The position numbers and the translations under genes are program-made. From positions 2,480,001 to 2,544,000 of the forward strand of contig NZ_CP132976.1 of NCBI RefSeq assembly GCF_030864005.1: a DNA stretch of 64,000 nucleotides, given 5' to 3'. Positions 18,195-27,211 of the stretch are shown here, piece by piece. A model generated the notes under the pieces. It searched no databases. It saw nothing but the letters and a program-made list of their open reading frames with translations, and was not told the origin of the DNA. The DNA comes from Achromobacter seleniivolatilans. Lineage in GTDB: Bacteria > Pseudomonadota > Gammaproteobacteria > Burkholderiales > Burkholderiaceae_B. Positions within the stretch are counted from its first letter, which is position 1. Each line of letters opens with the position of its first letter.

Positions 18195-19511
18195 ATGCCC
18201 GCCTTAACCCTGCCCGCCCAAGCCCCGTCCCAACTGCCTGCGCACCGCTGGAAAGTGCTTGCCGTAGGGGTGGCGGCCAACGCGGCCTTTTCCGCCGCCG
18301 CTGCCGGTTTGCCGACAACTGCTATTTTCATGCGCGCGGGCTATCAGTTGGACAACGCGCAATTAGGCTTGGCGCTCGGACTGCTGGGGCTGGGCGTGGC
18401 GCTGTTCGAACTGCCCTGGGGTCTGTTGACCGACCGTTGGGGAGACCGCCCGGTACTGTTGACAGGCCTGGGCGCTACCGCCGCTGCGCTTGCCTGGATG
18501 AGCGTCTTTGCCTCGCCGGCCCACGGCGTCGCACCCAGCCTGTGGCTGCTTGCGCTGGGACTGGTGCTGGTAGGCGCGTTGGGAGGCAGCGTCAACGGCG
18601 CGAGCGGCCGCGCGGTGATGGCGTGGTTTGGCGAAGGCGAACGGGGCCTGGCGATGAGCATTCGCCAAACCGCTGTGCCGCTTGGCGGCGGACTGGGCGC
18701 GCTATTGCTGCCCTGGCTGGCGGCGCGGTCGGGCTTTGGCGCCGTGTACGGTGTGTTGGCGCTGATGTGCGGCCTGGCGGCGCTATCGGCCCTGTGCTGG
18801 CTGCGCGAACCTGCGCATCTGGCCAATGCCCCGGCAGAACGCGGCGCTGCCGCCACTCCATTACGCGACACCCGGGTCTGGCGGGCAGCGGTGGCCATTG
18901 GCGTGATGTGCTGTCCGCAGTTCGCCGTGCTGACGTTTGCCACGGTGTTCCTGCACGATTTCAGCCACGCGGGCATCGGCACACTGACCGGCGTCATGGT
19001 GGCGGTGCAACTGGGCGCGATGGTGGCGCGCATTGCGAGCGGACGCTGGACGGATCGCCATGGCAACCGGCGCGGATATTTGCGCGGCTGCGCGTGGTTG
19101 AGCTTTCTGCTGTTTGCAGCGCTGGGCGCGTTGGCCTGGGCTGTCAGCGGGTCAGCCAGCACGCCCGCCGCCGTCATCAGCGTGGCTGTGCTGCTCGCCG
19201 CAGCGGGCATCTGCGCATCCGCTTGGCATGGTGTCGCTTACACCGAACTGGCGACGCTTGCAGGAGCATCGCGCGCGGGCACGGCGCTGGGCATGGCGAA
19301 TAGTTGCGTCTATCTGGGGCTGTTCCTGACGCCGCTTGCCATTCCGCATGTAGCCGCCGTCGCTTCCTGGCCCATGACTTGGGTGCTTGCCGGGTTGTGC
19401 ATGTTGGCGGCGCTGCCTTTTCTGACGCGGCCGCAAAAACAGCCGGCAACTGAACGCCCAGGGCCGGCCAATCCTGGAATTTCGTGCGCGGCCACGTCAG
19501 AAACGCCGTGA
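18195..19511 (+). CDS. MFS transporter
   Basis: This 438-residue protein has about twelve hydrophobic helices. The signature loop LPWGLLTDRWGDRP follows helix 2, and GEGERGLAMSIRQTAVPLGG lies near helix 5. That pattern recalls the CynX/YcaD-like and NNP-type groups. The start at 18195 is the first ATG beyond the divergent promoter region; upstream in-frame sequence belongs to the antisense LysR gene. It is probably controlled by the divergent LysR protein. The substrate is unknown. Confidence 0.87.
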   Translation: MPALTLPAQAPSQLPAHRWKVLAVGVAANAAFSAAAAGLPTTAIFMRAGYQLDNAQLGLALGLLGLGVALFELPWGLLTDRWGDRPVLLTGLGATAAALAWMSVFASPAHGVAPSLWLLALGLVLVGALGGSVNGASGRAVMAWFGEGERGLAMSIRQTAVPLGGGLGALLLPWLAARSGFGAVYGVLALMCGLAALSALCWLREPAHLANAPAERGAAATPLRDTRVWRAAVAIGVMCCPQFAVLTFATVFLHDFSHAGIGTLTGVMVAVQLGAMVARIASGRWTDRHGNRRGYLRGCAWLSFLLFAALGALAWAVSGSASTPAAVISVAVLLAAAGICASAWHGVAYTELATLAGASRAGTALGMANSCVYLGLFLTPLAIPHVAAVASWPMTWVLAGLCMLAALPFLTRPQKQPATERPGPANPGISCAATSETP

Positions 19512-19589
19512 CCGGAAAGCAACGAAACCGCTGGGCGCTGAATCCTTCACGCGCAAGTATTCGGACTGCCGGATCGAAACGCCGCGCCC

Positions 19590-20411
19590 TCACAACGTGC
19601 GGACATCGCCCTCGCCCGCCCTGCGCAGCACTCCCGGCGTGCTGCCGTAAACCTGTTTGAATACCCGCGTCAGGTGCGCCTGATCTGCAAAACCCACGGC
19701 TTGCGCGGCCTGAGCCAACGGCAAACCATTGCGCAATAGCGTGCGGGCGCGTGCCACCCGCCAGTTGCGTAACCACGCCTGCGGCGGCAGGCCATAGCGG
19801 CGGGCGAACTGCTTGACCAGCGTGGTGCGATGCCGGTCCTGTGCACGGGCCAGCGCTTCCAGATCGGGTGCGCAAGCCGGATCTGCCGCCATACGTTCGC
19901 GCAGCATGGCGCAGACATCGGTAGCCGCGGGCGTAGTGGAATGACTCTGTGCCTGACCTCGCGCATGCGAGGACAACAAGGCGAACAACGCGGCCGACAG
20001 GCGCTCTCTGCGTTCAGTATCCGCGATGGCATCCGGCGTCAGTGCAGCCAGCCATTGCGCGCACAATCCGGGCGACGTAATCACTGGCCCCGGCAAGTGC
20101 GCCTCGTCGGCAAACAACGTCTGCATGTGGTCGCCGAACCAGCCTGCGTCGATATAGGCCATGCGATACGCCAGTGGTTCTGCCGAAGTGCCGCCAGTGT
20201 GAACCTGCCCCGGCGCGATCACCACCAGATCGCCCTCGCCCGCCACATACGATTCGCCATGCACCGTGAATGTGCAACGGCCATGCTCAATGGCGCCGAT
20301 CGACCAGGCGTCATGAAAATGCGGCGCATAGCGATACGCGCGCAGGTCGGCAATCAGCACGTCGCCGGGCAAGCCTGCGCCGCAATGCCAGATATGTTGG
20401 GAAACCGCCAT
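19590..20411 (-). CDS. AraC-family transcriptional regulator with cupin sensor domain
   Basis: This 273-residue protein has an N-terminal cupin-type AraC_binding domain (HFHDAWSIGAIEHGRC, GDLVVIAPGQVHTG) and a C-terminal double HTH ending AQAVGFADQAHLTRVFKQVYGSTPG. The start at 20411 (MAVSQHIWH) is chosen because the frame upstream lies antisense to the proline dehydrogenase gene. Proteins of this layout often control an amino-acid exporter. The EamA gene two genes upstream on the same strand fits that pattern. Confidence 0.88.
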   Translation of the reverse strand: MAVSQHIWHCGAGLPGDVLIADLRAYRYAPHFHDAWSIGAIEHGRCTFTVHGESYVAGEGDLVVIAPGQVHTGGTSAEPLAYRMAYIDAGWFGDHMQTLFADEAHLPGPVITSPGLCAQWLAALTPDAIADTERRERLSAALFALLSSHARGQAQSHSTTPAATDVCAMLRERMAADPACAPDLEALARAQDRHRTTLVKQFARRYGLPPQAWLRNWRVARARTLLRNGLPLAQAAQAVGFADQAHLTRVFKQVYGSTPGVLRRAGEGDVRTL

Positions 20412-20439
20412 GAATGCGCCAGACGTTGCGGCTGCCTGC

Positions 20440-21399
20440 TTACCCGAAGTAATGCCCGTCCGATGTGAGGGAACGGGCCAGCAGCCACGCGTTACGAGGA
20501 TTCTCTCCGACCCGGCGGATGGCGTACGGCCACCAATCTGCGCCAAAAGGAAGATAGACCCTGACGTTATAGCCCATGCCGCGCAGCGCCAGTTGCCAGT
20601 CTGGGCGCACGCCATAGAGCATTTCGAATTCAAAATCGTCTGGCGCCCATCCGCGTTCGCGCGCCAGCGCCATGATGGCGCCAGCCAGCCGGTCATCATG
20701 GGTGCCAAAAACGGGAAAGAACCCGGACTCCCGCGCCTCTGGCGAGAGCATGATGGACGCCGCGTCCAGATAGGCTTGATCAATTCGGGCGCGCCCGGCG
20801 TGATCCAGCGCCCGCTCTGGAAATGCGCCCTTGACCAGCCGCAGCGACGTGCGCTGGCGTATGGCCCAGGCCAGGTCCTCTGGAGTGCGCCGGCGCCGCG
20901 CCTGCAAAGTCAGGCCGGCAGGCATGCCGGCCGCCAGCAAGTCCCGATGCAGCGCGCACGTGCGGTCGCGGATGCCGGAGTCTTCCATGTCGAGCACAAC
21001 CCAATCACGCCCGCCGCCTGCCGCAACGCGCGCCGCCGTGCCTATACGCCGGGCATTGGCCGCGCCCAGCGCATCGCTATGCATATAGCCAATGGCGGTA
21101 GGGTCAATGGACACATGCACATCCAGGCCCGCCGCCCCCAGGGCGCCGCAGGCTGCCTCCGCCTGCGCCACGTTGTGCTCGATGGCGGCCGGGTCCGCCA
21201 CGTACTCGCCCAAATAAAACAAGGACGACCGGATTCCGTGGTGATCCCGCAACCGCAACGCGGTGCGGACCGCTGCGCCCACGTCCGCGCCGCCAACAAA
21301 GCGGCGGGCCAGCGACGAACGGGCCGCCAGGGTCCGCATGGCGCGCCCTAACGCGGAACTACGCGCCAGCGCGATGGCGGTTTTTTGGAAAATGCTCAT
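20440..21399 (-). CDS. Proline dehydrogenase family protein, monofunctional
   Basis: This 319-residue protein contains the FAD-binding beta/alpha barrel of proline dehydrogenase. The C-terminal motif YAIRRVGE (Tyr292, Arg295, Arg296, Glu299) fits the YxxRRxxE proline-contacting signature, and LVKGAFPE supplies the conserved lysine. It lacks the P5C-dehydrogenase half of PutA, which is normal for Gram-positive-type PRODH but less usual in proteobacteria. The start at 21399 follows a GGGGGAA ribosome site. A PutA elsewhere in the genome would make this an accessory copy. It sits between EamA and AraC genes on one strand. Confidence 0.82.
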   Translation of the reverse strand: MSIFQKTAIALARSSALGRAMRTLAARSSLARRFVGGADVGAAVRTALRLRDHHGIRSSLFYLGEYVADPAAIEHNVAQAEAACGALGAAGLDVHVSIDPTAIGYMHSDALGAANARRIGTAARVAAGGGRDWVVLDMEDSGIRDRTCALHRDLLAAGMPAGLTLQARRRRTPEDLAWAIRQRTSLRLVKGAFPERALDHAGRARIDQAYLDAASIMLSPEARESGFFPVFGTHDDRLAGAIMALARERGWAPDDFEFEMLYGVRPDWQLALRGMGYNVRVYLPFGADWWPYAIRRVGENPRNAWLLARSLTSDGHYFG

Positions 21400-21469
21400 G
21401 GTTCCCCCGGGAAAGAAAACCACTTTGCCGCGCCGGTCAGCGTTTGTATTGAACGCCCGTGAACGCAGG

Positions 21470-22384
21470 TTACGGCCTGCCGCTGGCCAGTCCGCTGCGC
21501 GCCACTCGGCCAAACAACGGGCGCTGTACCGTTTGCGCCAGCAACACGCCGCCCAATGTCACCAGACCGCCCAACAGGTGGTAAGCGTGCAGTTGCTCGT
21601 GCAGCATCATGAACGCGGCCAGCGCCGTGAACAACGGCAGCAGATTGATGAAGATGCTGCAACGGTTGGGGCCCAGCCGCTGCACGCCTTCGATCCACAG
21701 GAAGGACAGCAACACGGACGAGAAAATGCCGGCATAAAGAATGAGCGGAATCGTGTTCACATCCAGCGCGGCCTGGGCGGCCGGTACACGCAAGTACAAG
21801 GGGAACATATACAGCAGCGCAAAAATCGACTGCACGAACGTGGATTGCCAGGCCGGGACTGGCACCTTCCAGTGGCGCAACAGCACCCCGTACAAGGCGT
21901 AGGACAGCGCGGCCAGCAGCATCAAGCCATCGCCCACATGAATGCCATGCTGAAACACACTCAGCATGTCACCCTGCCCGACCAGGTACAGCAAACCCAG
22001 GAACGACATCACACCGCCCGCAGCCATGCCCAGCGTCAGCGGGTCGCGCAGAATCAGCACACTGAGCAGCATGCTCAATAAAGGAATCAGCGCCGTCAGG
22101 ATGGCCATGTTGGTGGCCGTCGTGGTTTCGGCGGCACGGTATGACAGCGCCTGAAATACGGCTGATGACAGCGCGCCGTACAACGCCAGCTTGGGCCAAT
22201 GTCGCAAGATCACCTTGCGGTTGCGCCAGGCTGGCCGGGCGGTAAACAGGCCCATCAGAAACAGCGCCAGCACCAGCCGATAAAACGTAATGGCGGTAGG
22301 CGAGATGGCGCTGGCGGCCATCTTGGACACAATGACATTGCCCGCCCAGAACAAGATGGCGAACAACGGGAACAGATAGGACAT
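21470..22384 (-). CDS. EamA/DMT-superfamily exporter
   Basis: This 304-residue membrane protein has ten predicted helices in two EamA repeats (about 1-140 and 150-290). The first repeat has FAILFWAGNVIVSKMAASAI and ITFYRLVLALFLM, typical of RhaT/YdcZ-like amino-acid or metabolite exporters. It is the first of three same-strand genes (EamA, proline dehydrogenase, AraC), which suggests an amino-acid-related function for the group. The substrate is not predictable. Confidence 0.88.
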   Translation of the reverse strand: MSYLFPLFAILFWAGNVIVSKMAASAISPTAITFYRLVLALFLMGLFTARPAWRNRKVILRHWPKLALYGALSSAVFQALSYRAAETTTATNMAILTALIPLLSMLLSVLILRDPLTLGMAAGGVMSFLGLLYLVGQGDMLSVFQHGIHVGDGLMLLAALSYALYGVLLRHWKVPVPAWQSTFVQSIFALLYMFPLYLRVPAAQAALDVNTIPLILYAGIFSSVLLSFLWIEGVQRLGPNRCSIFINLLPLFTALAAFMMLHEQLHAYHLLGGLVTLGGVLLAQTVQRPLFGRVARSGLASGRP

Positions 22385-22550
22385 GATGATTTCGCTCGGA
22401 GGATGGGAATCGGACCCCGCTGTGCCAACCGCCGGACATGGCGGGTAGCACAGGGGGAATCGCTATCCTATTGAGCGAGAATCAGTCCGTCTGCCGACAA
22501 ACTGGCAACAGCTATCGAGAAATGGACATCACGAAAAATCAGCTGTCACG

Positions 22551-23798
22551 TCAGGGGCGAAACGGCGCAGGATCTAACGGCAGCTCCACGCCGCCCATCT
22601 GGGCGGTCAGCAACGCGGCGCTGCCGCAGGCCAGGGTGAAGCCCAACGCGCCCTGGCCTATGTTCAGCCACAGATTGTCCGCGGCGGGGCTACGCCCGAT
22701 CAGCGGCTTGCCCGTCGGTGTTGCCGGACGCAGCCCGGCCCACGGGATGGCCTGGCGCAGGTCCAGCGCCGGAAACGCTTCCTGGACCTGGCGCTTCAAC
22801 AACTCGACGCGCGCGGTATCAATGTCGGCGCTGCCGCTGCCAATATCCACCATGGCCGCAATCCGCAACACGCCGCCCACACGAGCGTAGACAATGCGCC
22901 GCTCGTAATCCGTGACGCTGATGCGTGGCGCGACCGTCTCGCCATCAGCCAGCGGCACACTCAAGCTATAGCCTTTCAAGGGATACAGAGGCACATCGTG
23001 GCCCAGCGGCTTAAGCAACGAGCGCGTGCCTATGCCGGTGGCCAGCACAACGGCATCTGCGCCTATGTCGCCATCGCGCGTGTTCACCGCGACGATGCGG
23101 CGGCCTTCGCGCTGCAAGCCGGACACTGGATTGGACATGGCGCATTCCACATTGCCGAGTGCCTGCAGGCGGTCAAACAAGGCTTCGGTGAATTGGCGGC
23201 AGTCGCCAGCTTCTTCACTGGGGGTATATATCGCGCCCGCTAGTTGCTTGCCCATGGCGGCAAGCGCTGGCTCCATCGCCAGGGTCTGGGCGGCGTCCAG
23301 CACTTGCTGATCCGCGCCATGCCCCGCCTGATAGGCCACCAGCGCGCGCGCCTTGTCCAGCAAGTCTGCGCTGCGGTAGGCAATGAGCTTGCCGTTCTTC
23401 AAATGACCAAAATCCAGGTCTTCCTGCGTCAGCAAGGTATGCATGACGTCACGGCTGAGATACGACAAACCCAGCAATTGCGCAGTCGATGCCTTGGCTA
23501 CCGATGCGCGGCACGCCAGCACAAATTGCAGACACCAGCGCCATTGATGCGGATCAAGCCGCGGGCGAAAGCGCAGCGGAGAATCCTGGCGCAGCAGCCA
23601 GCCGGGCACGCTGGGCAATACACCCGGACCCGCCAGCGGCGCCACATAGCTATAACTGAGCTGCCCGCCATTGGCATAGCTGGACACCTCTGCCGGCCGG
23701 GGCTGGCTGTCCACCAACACCACGTCGTGGCCCTGGCGCGCCAAGAAATAGGCCGACGTCACACCCACGACGCCAGCGCCAATTACGCAAACGCGCAT
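22551..23798 (-). CDS. dadA: D-amino acid dehydrogenase, small-subunit type
   Basis: This 415-residue FAD enzyme oxidises D-amino acids to 2-oxo acids at the membrane, with electrons going to the respiratory chain. The N-terminal Rossmann motif VIGAGVVGVTSAYFLARQGH is clear, as are SYANGGQLSYSYVAPLAGPG and the late WAGLRPATPTGKPLIG and NIGQGALGFTLA motifs typical of DadA. The start at 23798 puts MRVCVIGAG at the N-terminus, as in the family; another ATG lies four codons upstream. No alanine racemase gene dadX is next to it. It precedes nothing related, since nsrR is 107 bases upstream. Confidence 0.9.
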   Translation of the reverse strand: MRVCVIGAGVVGVTSAYFLARQGHDVVLVDSQPRPAEVSSYANGGQLSYSYVAPLAGPGVLPSVPGWLLRQDSPLRFRPRLDPHQWRWCLQFVLACRASVAKASTAQLLGLSYLSRDVMHTLLTQEDLDFGHLKNGKLIAYRSADLLDKARALVAYQAGHGADQQVLDAAQTLAMEPALAAMGKQLAGAIYTPSEEAGDCRQFTEALFDRLQALGNVECAMSNPVSGLQREGRRIVAVNTRDGDIGADAVVLATGIGTRSLLKPLGHDVPLYPLKGYSLSVPLADGETVAPRISVTDYERRIVYARVGGVLRIAAMVDIGSGSADIDTARVELLKRQVQEAFPALDLRQAIPWAGLRPATPTGKPLIGRSPAADNLWLNIGQGALGFTLACGSAALLTAQMGGVELPLDPAPFRP

Positions 23799-23904
23799 AC
23801 CTGTATCCAAGAAAGCGAGAAATTGCGCCTATTCTGAAACGCGCGCGGTCCAACCGGCAAATGCCAAATTCCGCATCACCCATAACAAAACATCATGTCC
23901 CGAT

Positions 23905-24342
23905 TCAGGCGGCGCGATGCAGCTTGATAATGGCGGCCGCCGTGGGGTCTCGCACCAGATCAGCCAGCGTGTAGGCATTGAGGGCGTCATAGAACGTCTG
24001 CAAGGTCTGCGCCAGCAAACCCGACAGCCGGCAGGAACCGTCCAGCGCACAGGGCGGCTCGCGGCAGTCGATCAGCGGCCCCTGCTGTTCCAATTCGCGG
24101 ATCAGGTCGCCCACCTGATAATCAGCAGCTGGGCGCGCCAGGCTCAAGCCCCCTCCCTTGCCGCGCGACGTGTTGACCCAGCCGCGCTGTGACATGAAAT
24201 GCACCACCTTGACCAGATGATTGCGGGACACGCCAAAGCGCCCGGCAATTTCCGGGATGGTGACAGCGGACGGCCTGTCGCGGCATTGCGTCAGATACAT
24301 CAGGACGCGCAAGCCGAAGTCGGTGAATCGGGTCAGTTGCAT
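23905..24342 (-). CDS. nsrR: NO-sensing Rrf2-family repressor NsrR
   Basis: This 145-residue Rrf2 winged-helix protein begins MQLTRFTDFGLRVLMYL. Three cysteines at 93, 98 and 104 are spaced C-x4-C-x5-C, the pattern that holds the NO-sensitive iron-sulfur cluster in NsrR. DNA-binding residues lie in GVSRNHLVKVVHFMSQRGWV. The gene follows hmp on the same strand with a 59-base gap. A matching operator is found upstream of hmp, so the repressor, its site and its target gene are all in place. Confidence 0.93.
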   Translation of the reverse strand: MQLTRFTDFGLRVLMYLTQCRDRPSAVTIPEIAGRFGVSRNHLVKVVHFMSQRGWVNTSRGKGGGLSLARPAADYQVGDLIRELEQQGPLIDCREPPCALDGSCRLSGLLAQTLQTFYDALNAYTLADLVRDPTAAAIIKLHRAA

Positions 24343-24401
24343 GGCAGGAAAAGCGGAGGCGCCTGGAGGCCCAGGTAGATCAGGCCGCCAGGATACACCG
24401 C

Positions 24402-25619
24402 TTAGGCGGGCGCCCCTCCGCTGCCAAACGCCTCGGCATGGATGCGATCAACGCCCACCCCCAGGTCCAGCAGGGCGGCGCGCTGCGCTTGCATGAACGG
24501 CGCCGGGCCGCACAGGTAGTAATCCGCGCCAGGGACGATAGCTTCATCGCGAATGGCCCGCAGGTCCACACGGCCGGCATGGTCGTAGTCTTGACCTTGC
24601 TGATCCTCCTGGCTGATTTCTTCATAAAACACGGCTTTGCGCACATTGCCGCGCTCCGCCGCAATACGATTGACGTGATCTTTCATGGCGTGCACCGATC
24701 GATTGCGGCAGCCATGAACAAAACGAATCTGGCGTTCGTCATTGGCGCGCACCAGATGGTTCAGGATAGACACCATGGGCGTCAGTCCGACGCCACCGCT
24801 CAACAGCACGACCGGGGCGCTGCTGTCTTCGCGCAGATGAAAATCACCCTGCGGCGGCGCCACATCCAGCACGCCTCCCTCTTCCAGCTGATCATGCAAC
24901 GCATTGGACACGCGGCCTGCGGGCAATTGCCCGCTACCCGATTCGCGCTTGACCGAGATACGCAGGCGATCGTGCCCAGGCGCATCCGACAAGCTGTACT
25001 GGCGCGGCTGCATCAACCCCAATTCAGGCACATAGACGCGCACGGACACATACTGGCCCGGGCGGTATACCGGCACCGTGCCGCCATCGGAGGGCGCCAG
25101 ATAGAAAGAAGTGATCTCGGCGCTTTCTATTTGCTTGCCCACCACGCGAAACGCCCGCCATCCCGTCCAGCCGCCAGGTTTGGACGCGGACTCCGCATAC
25201 AGACGCGACTCCTCGGCAATCAACAGATCCGCCAACTGGCCGTAGGCAGCGCCCCAGGCGTCCACCAATTCATCGCTTGCGGCGTCACCCAACACTTCGC
25301 GGATCGAGGCCAATAGATGCTTGCCCACGATGGCGTAGTGCTCAGGCCGGATGCCCAGACTGACGTGCTTGTGCACGATGCGCGTCACTACCGGCATCAG
25401 CACCGAGGGGTCATCAATGTGTTCCGCGTACGCCGTCACCGCGCCCGCCAAGGCGTGCTGCTGCTGACCGCCCGCTTGATGCGCCTGGTTGAAGATGTGC
25501 TTGAGTTCGGGATTGTGCTCGAACATGCGCGCATAAAAATGGCGGGTCAGCGCCACGCCATGCGTCTTAAGTACAGGGGCCGTGGCTTTGACCAGCGCCC
25601 GGATTTGGGGACTCAACAT
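24402..25619 (-). CDS. hmp: Flavohemoglobin / nitric oxide dioxygenase
   Basis: This 405-residue cytoplasmic enzyme converts NO and O2 to nitrate using NAD(P)H. The N-terminal globin domain (about 1-140) has FYARMFEHNPELKHIF and the proximal-His region IVHKHVSLGI. The reductase half has RQYSLSDAP for FAD and SGGVGLTPM plus CGPAPFM for NAD(P)H. The start at 25619 is preferred because AAGGAG lies seven bases before it; an ATG eight codons upstream lacks this. It is transcribed with nsrR downstream, from a promoter holding an NsrR operator. Confidence 0.95.
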   Translation of the reverse strand: MLSPQIRALVKATAPVLKTHGVALTRHFYARMFEHNPELKHIFNQAHQAGGQQQHALAGAVTAYAEHIDDPSVLMPVVTRIVHKHVSLGIRPEHYAIVGKHLLASIREVLGDAASDELVDAWGAAYGQLADLLIAEESRLYAESASKPGGWTGWRAFRVVGKQIESAEITSFYLAPSDGGTVPVYRPGQYVSVRVYVPELGLMQPRQYSLSDAPGHDRLRISVKRESGSGQLPAGRVSNALHDQLEEGGVLDVAPPQGDFHLREDSSAPVVLLSGGVGLTPMVSILNHLVRANDERQIRFVHGCRNRSVHAMKDHVNRIAAERGNVRKAVFYEEISQEDQQGQDYDHAGRVDLRAIRDEAIVPGADYYLCGPAPFMQAQRAALLDLGVGVDRIHAEAFGSGGAPA

Positions 25620-25654
25620 CAACTGCTCCTTGATTGCGATCATGCTCGCCTTTG

Positions 25655-25677
25655 AACATATATTTATAATACATCTT
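25655..25677 (-). promoter_or_regulatory. NsrR operator upstream of hmp
   Basis: Read on the minus strand, the site is AAGATGTATT, then ATA, then AATATATGTT. It follows the published NsrR consensus of two inverted AAGATGYATT-type arms, with nearly all positions conserved in the first arm. It lies 36 bases before the hmp start codon, where a bound repressor would block transcription. With nsrR in the same operon, this implies autoregulation and NO-induced expression. Confidence 0.8.
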
Positions 25678-25709
25678 TAAGTTCGGCCAGCAAATCCTGC
25701 GCCGCCCGC

Positions 25710-26348
25710 TCAGCCGGCCAACGACCGCCAGTCGCCGATCAGCTCGATAGGCGGCAAGACGCTGCCGGCACCCGCACGCCATTGAGGCGGCGCTGGGGCA
25801 AGTGACGATGCCTGCCACGCCACCGATGCCATCCAATCGTCTCCAATACGCCAGCTACAGGCGCGCCACACACCTGCCGGCGCGCACAGCGCCCATCCTC
25901 CGCCCGCTCGCGCCGCAAGGCCAACGGAAGCCATATCAGCGGGAAAATCCAGCTTTGCAGCCTTGATGAAAGACTCTTTCAGCGTCCAGAGGAGATAAAA
26001 GTGCTCCAATTGCGCCGCGCCTGACAGCCCCGACAGGGTGTGTTGTTCTACTTTGGAACACACCCATTCAGCCATCCGAAGCACGTCGCGCGGCCGGATG
26101 CGTTCGACGTCGGCTCCCACGGCAAAGCCTGCCGGCGCACGGGCGCAAATGGCGTGGCCAGCGCTATGACTGAGTGATAAAGCGCCAGGAGCAGGGAAAA
26201 ATTGCCGGATATCGTGCAGCAGCGCGCGGCTGACCTGCCAGTCGGCCTGCGCTTTGCGGCTACGTATCGCTAGCGCCCGTTGGGCGTCCTCAGCGGATAA
26301 ATCGTGCGCACGGTAGTGACTGGCGGCGCTTTGGTCCGCCCAGTACAT
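25710..26348 (-). CDS. 4'-phosphopantetheinyl transferase (Sfp/AcpT type)
   Basis: This 212-residue enzyme moves phosphopantetheine from CoA to a serine of an acyl carrier protein. The motifs VGADVERI (Mg-binding Asp and Glu, about residues 76-83) and LWTLKESFIKA (WxxKE type) define the family. The start at 26348 (MYWADQSAAS) is used because the upstream in-frame extension lies in the AT-rich promoter region. It is divergent from the aryl polyene cluster, separated only by 134 bases with a palindromic operator. It very probably activates the two carrier proteins encoded there. Confidence 0.9.
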   Translation of the reverse strand: MYWADQSAASHYRAHDLSAEDAQRALAIRSRKAQADWQVSRALLHDIRQFFPAPGALSLSHSAGHAICARAPAGFAVGADVERIRPRDVLRMAEWVCSKVEQHTLSGLSGAAQLEHFYLLWTLKESFIKAAKLDFPADMASVGLAARAGGGWALCAPAGVWRACSWRIGDDWMASVAWQASSLAPAPPQWRAGAGSVLPPIELIGDWRSLAG

Positions 26349-26420
26349 GAATAGTTCCTGAATATCCACAGCAACAAGTAACAATATAATTTTGAAAACA
26401 AGCCATCCAGCCAGGGAATT

Positions 26421-26441
26421 TATATCGTTAGTAACGATATA
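26421..26441. promoter_or_regulatory. Perfect 9-3-9 inverted repeat in the APE/PPTase divergent promoter
   Basis: TATATCGTT (26421-26429) and AACGATATA (26433-26441) are exact reverse complements around AGT. The repeat lies 42 bases before the first APE gene and 73 bases before the transferase start. It sits within the only AT-rich stretch in this control region. Such symmetry is typical of an operator for a dimeric repressor or activator. No regulator gene is adjacent, so the cognate protein must be encoded elsewhere. Confidence 0.65.
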
Positions 26442-26482
26442 AAACAAAATACTCCGACATTGGCATAGTAGAATCGCGCGCT

Positions 26483-27211
26483 ATGTTGACGTTCTCAATC
26501 GCGCAATGGCAGGGTTGGACGCAAGGAATTGATGAGCCCACGGATTGGTTGGACTGGGCAAAACATCCTTACTGCCCCCTCGGAGATCAACGCGCGCCCC
26601 GCCTCGACTTCTTGCCACCCATGCAACGCCGCCGCCTAAGCCCGCTGGCTCGCGCGGTGTTCGAGTGCGCGTGGCCACTGGGCGAGAACCATCCCAACAT
26701 GCCACTGGTCTTCGCCTCCCGTCATGGAGAAACCACCCGCAACTTTGGTTTGCTGCAATCGCTGGCGGCGGGCGAAGCGCTATCACCCACCGCGTTCGGC
26801 TTATCCGTGCACAATGCCATCGCCGCGCAGTGGTCGATCATACGCCGCGAAACCGCTGAGTCTGTCGCCCTGTCTGTCGAAGACGACGGACTGGAACACG
26901 CCTTCATCGAGGCCGCCATGCTGTTCGACCAGGGTCACAAAGATGTTTTGCTGGTGCTGGCCGAAGAGCGCCCGCCGGCCGCCTACACGCCCTGGATGGA
27001 CGACGTGCCGTATACCTATGCAGCGGCGTTCCGGCTGCGCCCCGGCAACGAGTGGACGTTGACGATGTCGGCAGAGCCAGCCCACACGGACGCAAGCAGA
27101 GAACAAGTCTGGCCCAATCCGCTGAATCTGCTCCGCCACCTGACGCTGCGCACTCCCAGTTGGCACCACGCCAATCATGCCCGCCGCTGGACTTGGACAC
27201 GCACCGAATGA
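26483..27211 (+). CDS. APE ketosynthase-like chain length factor
   Basis: This 242-residue protein is about 60 percent of the length of a full ketosynthase and contains the family feature GLSVHNAIAAQWSIIRRE. There is no catalytic Cys-His-His triad, which fits the beta-ketoacyl-synthase chain-length-factor partner known in APE clusters. It would pair with a catalytic KS and set polyene length. It is the first gene of the cluster; its stop overlaps the next start. Confidence 0.85.
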   Translation: MLTFSIAQWQGWTQGIDEPTDWLDWAKHPYCPLGDQRAPRLDFLPPMQRRRLSPLARAVFECAWPLGENHPNMPLVFASRHGETTRNFGLLQSLAAGEALSPTAFGLSVHNAIAAQWSIIRRETAESVALSVEDDGLEHAFIEAAMLFDQGHKDVLLVLAEERPPAAYTPWMDDVPYTYAAAFRLRPGNEWTLTMSAEPAHTDASREQVWPNPLNLLRHLTLRTPSWHHANHARRWTWTRTE

